NCBI RefSeq assembly: GCF_000143535.2
Contig: NC_037322.1
Location: 1,178,001 to 1,242,000, forward strand
Direction of reading: 5' to 3'
Length of the DNA stretch: 64,000 nt
Origin: Botrytis cinerea B05.10
Lineage: Eukaryota; Ascomycota; Leotiomycetes; Helotiales; Sclerotiniaceae
Below the pieces are notes generated by a model, which saw only the letters and a list, made by a program, of their open reading frames with translations, made no database searches and had not been told where the DNA came from. This document shows, piece after piece, positions 56,816-64,000 of this stretch; the first letter of the stretch is position 1, and the number at the start of each line of letters is the position of its first letter. A program made the translations under genes and the position numbers.

Positions 56816-57906
56816 GTGAAATGGGATACGCTGGGAAATAAGATTTGGAATGGTTTACATCACGAAGTTACATTACGAAGTTACACTATGATTGAAGATA
56901 GTCGATACGACATGAGGTTATTTGATGGAACGAATCACTGGCAAGATAGACTTTGTCAGATGGAGAAGAGATCATTTTTGTGAAGGCACAATGAAGAATC
57001 CACATGCATGTCGATGCTCCAAAGAGGAGGCAGACGCTGTGTTGCAGTAGGGGGGGTGAAGGGAATAGGTTAGGCAAATAGCCAACGCACAGCCATTTAT
57101 GGAGAAGAGGTCCCGAGACAAGATTTTGTGGAGGGAGAACCGAGCACGACGCGCGATAAGTCGAGACAAGACAAGTAGATATAGATAGACTGTTGCTTTG
57201 ACAACAAAAATATCACGGAGAAATTGCAAGATAGATCAGATCAATCAATACATATTTTAAATACTCATGATGATATCGCTGTCCATATTTGATCCGATGT
57301 TGTACTATGCACACATGTCGCCTACCGTTTTCCACATTGGATACGGAATATCATGATTCATGCACGCAGGAGACTTGAAGCATTTCCCCAAAATCCAAAC
57401 CGAGTCCAATATTCTCCAATCTCCCTAAAGCCCATGACGATCACATGGTGCCACCCAATCTCCTCATTTCCCAGCATCTCCAATCCAAAAAGTCAATGAT
57501 AAACTCACCGATCTCAATCGTCAACGCGTACAGAGGAACCCAAAAACCCCCCAAAACACCAGGTGACTTTCAATATTTTCCCTCCCGCAGGAGTCCCTAA
57601 CTATTTTCAGCAAAATGCCTTACCCGTCCCTGCCTAGCCTCATGCGTGCCGGTAGTTGACGGTAGTTCCATCCGAATCTCGCACCTGATAGGACGAACTC
57701 GAGGCCCAATGAAAACGGGACGATCCCCCAGCCCTCGTTGTTTCAAGCACACGGAAAAACTAGCGATTGTTCGCACCACCCATTTTCCCTCCGTCGATGC
57801 ATTTCTTGCCTATTCATGCACGTTATCGATTTTTGGGGGATCCGCGCTCCCTCCCTCTCCGCAGAAAAAGTGTTCACTGTCGAGGTACTCAGATTTCTAT
57901 TTTAGT
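56816..57906. other. Intergenic spacer
   Basis: No supported exon. The frame of the following gene stays open upstream as far as 57646, but those 87 codons do not look protein-like. Confidence 0.45.
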
Positions 57907-59164
57907 ATGCGCGTGCCGTACCCCACAAACCCTCATATCCGCGCTTGGCAACGCACGTCTCGGTTTACTCAACACTGCTACCGCGTAGCCCGGCTTCTCT
58001 ATTCGTTTGTATTCGTTGCGCTTCAGATACCCCTGGTATTTCTTTCTGCTCTTTTCTCTCTTTCGTATTATGGCCGTTCGCATTGGTCCTTCGCATACCG
58101 TGCTTCTCTCCTCGTCGGATCTCACATAGCCTGGTCTCTGAATCCTGGCACCCAACCCCTTAACGATGTCCTCTCATTTCCCGCCCGCTGCTCCGTCCCC
58201 AAACTCACCGATAATCAAAATGTACAATTAGAGGTCATACCGCCAGTAAATGAACTCTGGCTTAAGGGCGATGCAACACATCCGACCACCAAGCCAGAAA
58301 GCTGTCCATGTTTCTGGCAGTGGACAAGAAATCTTTCTTCTCCCGTCGGCGACTCTTCTCACCCAGTATCACAAAGGAAGATCATGATGTATTTCGTCGG
58401 CGGCGGAATGGTCCAAGGTCATCCGCTTACTTCTTCCATCCCTTGGCGTGTGATGCCGGAAACCAATATCCCAATCTTCGGCGTCAATTTCCGTAAATGT
58501 GTCACTGCCAAAACGGCGTTTCCAGCAGCGCTACAAGATGCACTGTCGGCATTTCACTTTCTCCTCGAGATGGGATATCGTGAGGAGAATATCTCGGTTA
58601 TGGGAGATTCGGGAGGTGCGGGAATTGTGGTTACGTTTTTGTTGTATCTAAATAGGTATAATTTTCCGATGCCGGAAAATGCGGTGTTGATTTCCCCGTT
58701 TGTGGACTTGGCGTCGAGGTTTGATGGGAAGGGAGTGGGAGAGGAAGAGGAGGGAAGCTTGATAGAGTTGGATTTTATGAACAATGAAATGTTTGCAATG
58801 GTGGGATATCAGTACTGTGAAAACAGGCCGGATTTGAGGGGGGCGCTTTTGAGTCCGGCGAGGGGGGTGATGCCGGAGGGGTATGAATTTGAGGGGCTTT
58901 GTAGGTGTATGGTTGTTTGGGGGGATGCGGAAGTTTTTTGCTCAGGTATGTATATGTTCGATTGTACAAGTGATGACTGAGTATTGATGATATAAAGGCA
59001 TAAGAAAATTCGTTCATCATCTACGTCAAGCAGGTGTAAAGGTAGAAGCGGTGGTTGGAAAAGATGAAGTTCATGATTTTCCGATATTCTCGAAAGCTGA
59101 TAAGCCGCATGAGTTTTTTGGGCGAGTGGCAAGATTCTTGGAAGGAGATGGAATTTATGATTGA
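57907..59164 (+). CDS. Membrane-anchored alpha/beta hydrolase (esterase/lipase family)
   Basis: Exons 57907-58945 and 58998-59164 with a 52-nt intron give 401 aa from MRVPYPTNPHIRAW. One membrane helix lies at about 31-58 (YSFVFVALQIPLVFLSALFSL). The oxyanion segment is MYFVGGGMVQGHP, replacing the usual HGGG; the nucleophile is Ser in MGDSGGAG at about 232-236; the acid is Asp in VVWGDAEV; and the His lies in DEVHDFP at about 372, encoded by the second exon, so only the spliced form is complete. The family includes fungal steroid- and arylacetamide-type esterases. Substrate unknown. The start was set at the Met before the helix because upstream codons look non-coding. Confidence 0.85.
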
Positions 59165-60703
59165 GTGAACTGGAATTGGACTTTGTAGGCCTGGAATTGA
59201 TGGGTGATGGATCAGAGGATCGTTGGGTAAGCATTGAGCCTGAAGTGTGATGGCATGAGGGAAATGCAATATCAAGTGTATGGGCAGACTGTTTGGGACG
59301 CTTTGGAGAAAGTACTTGTGGAAATTTTACCACAACGGCAAGCCAGCGAAGGACGACTCAATCACTGTCACTAGCACAGTACATGATCATCAGTATTAGT
59401 GTTCACTCATAATGTTCAACGGAGATTGCTTTCTTGATGAAAATCTTCGATTCCTAACTAACAATTCACGCATCAGTATATTTGCCCTGTGCCACAAGAG
59501 TTTAGGGGAATCATTGCCAGCCCGAAACATGATCGTCCTGAAAAAGGTTAGGTTCGTCCATATAATTCGGTTACCTGGTGAATCACAGAGACTAGCTACG
59601 AAGTTTGGGTGACAGAAAAGAAGTTCAAAAAGAGAAGAGACAACGAAAGCCAACATGAAGCCGAAAGGGCACGTCTGCTAAAGGCTATACATTATCGAGT
59701 GGGAACTGAAGGAGAAGTTCATGTCGTCAACGTTTGAATCGGAACATGGAAAGGGATATGGCCCATTAGCTGGAAAGCTCCGGAGGATCGTGGCAAGTAC
59801 GATGGAATGCTTGACGTTTGATAGTTGAGAGGCCCGATCGACGCGAGCACTGCGTTGGCAAGATCGCCCACTGACATCATCGTGCTCCCAAACGGAAATG
59901 CCTAACTGATGTAGACTCGCGCTCGAAGATTGGAGGAAATTCCGCGGAGCATTCGCAGCGAAGTGAAAGGTGCGATTTTATTGGTTGATGGAATTTTCCT
60001 AGACTTTGATCTGCGGATATCCGAAATCTTGTTGGCGTCCCGATCGATAGGAGTCATTCTCCTTTTTTGAAATGCTTTGCTTTGCCTGCGTAGAAATTCG
60101 ACAGTTGACTTCATAGCATGAGAACAACTGAAAGGTTATTTTCGGCAGTTGAATCTACTATGTAATGCAACTGATATGTGTGAATCCGGTTTGTCCTTGG
60201 AAAGAGGAAATGGCTATCTGAAGCGGTTCAAGCACTTTCTGGACCATCTCTTTTTTGGGGGGAAATCTACAAAATCAGTTAGCATGAACGACATCGATAA
60301 TGAAAGCAGCGTTGAAGCTACATACCGTCGCTAGCGTATTTGCTATGCTATCTCCCAGGGGAAAAATTGATATCCAGAGCGATATGCTGGTGTCGAATGT
60401 GGTAAAAGGTGTTGATTTGAAACTGAGATGCTCGGTACTAACTTCAATGCGTTGAATAATCTCAATCAAATGTAACTTCTGGACATTCTGTTGACCTTTA
60501 CAGTAACGGCTAGAATCCGCAGTCTGGACTATTTTCATCCTCGGAGGTCTGTTGAATCGCGCAATGTGACGCATTGGATTCCTTTTCTCGAATGGTGCTG
60601 CATCGTAGGTTGTTGACGGTAGACTTTATGTCGGTTGATTGAACGTGGAAAGGCGGTAGAGGTGAAAACGACGTTATGGCGAAGACTTTACTTTTGACGT
60701 AAA

Positions 60704-60773
60704 CAGAATCTGCAGAGATGTATCAAGACATATATTGCGCTTTTATGTCTGCATACATCTCTGATTGAATCTG
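60704..60773. repeat. Imperfect inverted repeat, about 30-nt arms
   Basis: Arms 60704-60733 and 60744-60773 enclose a loop of about ten bases. The inner TATGTCT and ATACATCTCTG blocks match exactly, separated by two mismatches, and the outer part (CAGATT with ATTGAAT) has a small bulge. Confidence 0.7.
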
Positions 60774-61025
60774 AAGACATCGAAATAAAGGAAGATCGAC
60801 AGCTAGGAAGAGAAAAAGAGTGCGAGAAATTCCCATTCCCCAGCCGATAGACGATGGACGATTGTCGCGTGGAGGCTACCCACCGAGTAAACCGGATGCT
60901 CGAAATATTGAAAGACTTGGATACGTTTTGTCCTCAAATATCGTAGATCGAATGGTTTATTGGTAAACAAAAGAGATTGGAAGGACAGCGATTGGAAAAA
61001 AGTGTCTGTTGCGTGGAGTTTATCC

Positions 61026-61106
61026 CTCAAGTCCCGCTCAATCTATGATCTCTGAAGACGTTGAGCTTATTTTTCTTCAGAGATCATAGATCAAACAGGA
61101 CTTGAG
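61026..61106. repeat. Long near-perfect inverted repeat (hairpin), 32-bp arms
   Basis: Arms 61026-61057 and 61075-61106 surround a 17-base loop. Twenty-eight of 32 positions pair; the four differences are all transitions (three C/T, one A/G). It lies in DNA without a coding gene. Confidence 0.9.
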
Positions 61107-63917
61107 GATGTCAAAACCGGAGAGTGGAAGTTGTGGTTGAAAGGAAAAGAACAAAAGAGGTTGTCGAGAAGAAAGTTCAAAGTCGTGAAAGGAAGTGGGA
61201 AAACAGATTATATTCACTTTACCTACCGATGAAAATTTCCTCGCGCCAATTTAAGCGCATCTAATCTTGAACGTAGGATTGATAGTGAGATTGTGAAGTT
61301 CGGATGAATACTGAGAATCTATGTGAAGTCGGTTCTTCTTTTCCCTCTCTCCGTATCCGTTGCAGAGAGAGAACAGGACGCTTTCCTCTTCCCATAAGAA
61401 CCGCTCCTCAAACACCAGAAGCCTATTATCTGATGCTAATACAACACATGAAAACAGTTAATCCTTAATGTATCTAGGGCGCGCATCGAACATGTTATCT
61501 GGAGCCCTTGTGCTTGTGAATGCAGATATGAAGGTGGAACTCCTTGCGATCTTCTCACTTTTCCTTCTATAACAGCAATACAACAGATGATATTATAAAT
61601 TATCGCATAACCATACAAAATACAGTAGATGAAATACTAATATAGAAAAAAGCATACCTAGACAAGAACTTCTTTGCTCCTTTTGAGAATTCCTATCATC
61701 ACCACCCACCCTTTCATCGCACGGGAACTTTGAAGAAACTCAAAAGCTGGCGTAACAGAACAGTAGTCTATTCCTCCTGTCAGTCACTTCCCACCAGATA
61801 CAGGATTTAGACCGCACTCTGAGAATGAAGACATCTCCGCAAGCCCTCATCTTGGATCCATCCTTCGCTCCGTTCGTCTACGCATCCAATCCAGCTACAA
61901 CAATACCGTCCATTTCCATCGCACTTCCAAAAGATCCCGGAAAACGACGCCCTTGCAGAATCCCGATATCGTGGGAGTCAACTCCACCGCATACAAGAGT
62001 TGGAGTAGAGCGGCTGACCGCACAGCTTGTGTTATATATACAGGAGCTAACGAGAAAGAAAGATACCGTCAAGTAGCTACCGTGCAAAGGGGCGATCTTT
62101 TCAAAACTAGCTATCTGATCAGTAGTGATCAGTATTTGAAGGTTGCTGCATGTACCGGAAATACCAGTATGAGAAATCCATCGCTGGTTACTGTTGGGTC
62201 TTCTCCTCAGAATCCTGCTGTGTTGCATCCCAGGAGGCGATGATGATATTGAATATGAATGTCCGAGGCCATGAATACCATAACATATATAAGCCTAGAC
62301 AGAGAATTCGAGAGCCCGATTTCTCTAATTCACATATTGGACTTTGTCAATTCTCATACTTTACTTCTATGCGAATCCTGTATTTTTGTCATTTAGATAC
62401 TCATCCCCTCCCTTCCTTGAGACTGCATGTTACTATCCCAGCCTTTAAAAATAGTTCACCTGACTAAATTGAACAGAACTTAGAGTGCGTTTGCGTCAAC
62501 CAGGGTACACGATACCATCGATATTTGGCGTCCTAACGGTGTGTCCCCCAAGGATACTCTCATAACAAGCATGTATCCGGGTCAACTCAACTTGTACTGC
62601 AGGATAGAACTTATGGGCTTCAATACTCTTCATGCTAAACAATATACTTAGCGAGTATGAAAAGAAACAGAGACGATATTCCGTCCAATGGATCCACTCA
62701 GAGAGATTCACGATCTTCAAAAATTAAGTTCTGAGTCTGCAGATTAGAACGGCTGCTTCCTTCTCTTGAAGCTGCTGATAGGTGTTGATGTAGTTCTTTG
62801 TGGGTTTGAACTACCTTCTGATTGGGGATTGGTGCTACGAGTATTAGTTCTGCGGCTGCTTCCGTGCGGTTGAATGCCCATAATAGTACGTGAATCATAG
62901 TCACAGCTAGCGACGCTCGATTATGACTGCCATGATGTAAAACATAACCGAGAGGCCACTGAGAATATTTGTGGCTCATGTTGCGGTGCTTTTCTTGAAG
63001 GGTAGATGCTGCTCTGTATATACCTATGAAGATGGTAAAGGATTACTACTAGTTTAATGCCTCCTATCTGAGCCCGCAATCACTGGCTCAGCATTCGGAA
63101 AGACGTCGAGAGAGTCTCGTTAAACATAATTTGTATATTGCTAGACTGTTCACTGCAACAGATCCCTTTCTCTAGCAACTGTAATATCTAATCTGATCTC
63201 AACACCCATCTTATCTATGACTCTTAAGCTTATTATCACATTGTATTTCTAGTCGCACCATATAAAGGCACTAGTTTGCCACTTCACTTTGAATCGGTAT
63301 TCAGTTTCCCGAATCTTATTGCATTTCCTCAAGTTCTTCAAAGCTAGAACTGGGCTCTCAAATGCAGCTCTCCACCGACATTGCACTTACTACCTCAAGC
63401 TCTATGGAGGCAGATGAAGCCTATCAAGATATTGTTCCCTGGTGCTTATAGCTGTTCAATACTTGTATGTCATTGTACTTGCTCCATGCTAGCGAGGATA
63501 AGCATCTTAGCCAGAATACCGAGTTTGAAAAGTCCAAAGCCAAGGTGCTTTGGTAGATGTTCCGTGGAGTTGATCCCTGAAGCTTAGTTCGCGCCGTATA
63601 ATGCATTGCAGCCTGTCCGGGTAACATGTGCCATGTATGACAAAATCAACAAGCAAAACCCCGGTGGGAGATTGTCATTATGTCGTCTCTTTCTCAGTGT
63701 TGTACCAGCTCATAATATTTATCTTTTTCTTCATCCCCCCTAGAGATTTAATTTCGTATACCACATATTTCTCCTAAAGTGAACATAGCTGACTGATTTT
63801 CCAAAGAGTACGTCGCGCCCGAAAGATAGATCGAAGTGTTTAAGGCACGTGGAATCTTCACAATGCTCTCGATTCCGTGCTTCTCGACGTTTTCTGTACT
63901 CTTTAGCTCAGTGTCAT

Positions 63918-63959
63918 GCTAATGGGGCTAATGGGGCTAATGGGGCTAATGGGGTTAAT
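63918..63959. repeat. 9-bp minisatellite
   Basis: Four copies of GCTAATGGG in tandem followed by GTTAAT. Confidence 0.95.
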
Positions 63960-64000
63960 CTAACTACTTCTTGGCTGGCATATCATTGGAAGCCTTTGAT

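Larger units (their letters stand above)
59165..64000. other. Gene-poor tract to the end of the window, 4.8 kb
   Basis: No gene is convincing. A protein-like stretch (KKFKKRRDNESQHEAERARLL) is seen at about 59628-59690 on the plus strand but is boxed in by stops. Frames at 61825-62243 (plus) and 62698-62979 (minus) carry no motif. Two hairpins and a minisatellite lie in this tract. It may contain decayed mobile DNA or sequence of a gene continuing past the window. Confidence 0.45.

Noticed and set aside
61825..62243. Overlapping plus-strand frames of 83 and 96 codons
   Set aside because: No motif and both strands open; no in-phase splice that gives a coherent protein was found.
63918..63959. 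Telomere-like repeat at the window end
   Set aside because: The unit GCTAATGGG is 9 bp and differs from the fungal TTAGGG repeat; four copies followed by ordinary sequence indicate a minisatellite.

Overview
The window looks like nuclear DNA of a filamentous ascomycete. Introns are short (47-127 nt) with GTAAGT or GTATGT donors and CAG or TAG acceptors. Three tRNA genes carry introns just 3' of the anticodon. Protein families are typical of Pezizomycotina, and spacers are AT-rich with microsatellites. The gene content and the many unassignable proteins would suit a leotiomycete such as Botrytis or Sclerotinia, but that placement is inference; no sequence search was possible. Most gene models below were rebuilt by joining exons across splice sites that keep the frame.

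Layout. 1-10 kb: the 3' part of an ankyrin-repeat gene, a secreted and possibly GPI-anchored GH12 endoglucanase, a three-finger C2H2 transcription factor, two unassigned proteins, and a small secreted Ser/Ala-rich protein. 10-20 kb: tRNA-Leu(AAG), a one-pass membrane protein with a Gly-rich repeat tail, a secreted PAF-acetylhydrolase-like lipase, a divergent pair (FAH-family hydrolase and DUF3500-type protein), and a cysteine-pair protein. 20-24 kb: a gene-poor tract holding a broken polyketide synthase ketosynthase fragment. 24-32 kb: sulfite reductase flavoprotein subunit, two small conserved proteins with likely mitochondrial leaders, and an Fmp52-like protein. 32-46 kb: a Snf2-family ATPase, the box C/D snoRNP assembly factor Bcd1, a short-chain dehydrogenase, a Rab-GAP (TBC) protein, and a CxxC/coiled-coil protein. 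46-64 kb: sparse, with a small four-exon repeat protein, a Cys-rich secreted protein, tRNA-Arg(TCT), tRNA-Phe(GAA), a Ser-rich protein, a membrane alpha/beta hydrolase, and a last 4.8 kb without a convincing gene.

The genes do not form one pathway. Housekeeping functions (sulfur assimilation, snoRNP assembly, chromatin remodelling, vesicle traffic) are mixed with secreted or wall-associated proteins that would suit a plant-associated lifestyle. The only pair whose arrangement hints at shared control is the divergent FAH-family and DUF3500 genes. I found no clear new multi-gene system. The observations most worth checking are a long hairpin at 61026-61106 whose four mismatches all become G.U pairs in a minus-strand transcript, the ketosynthase relic, and the small repeat and Cys-rich proteins.
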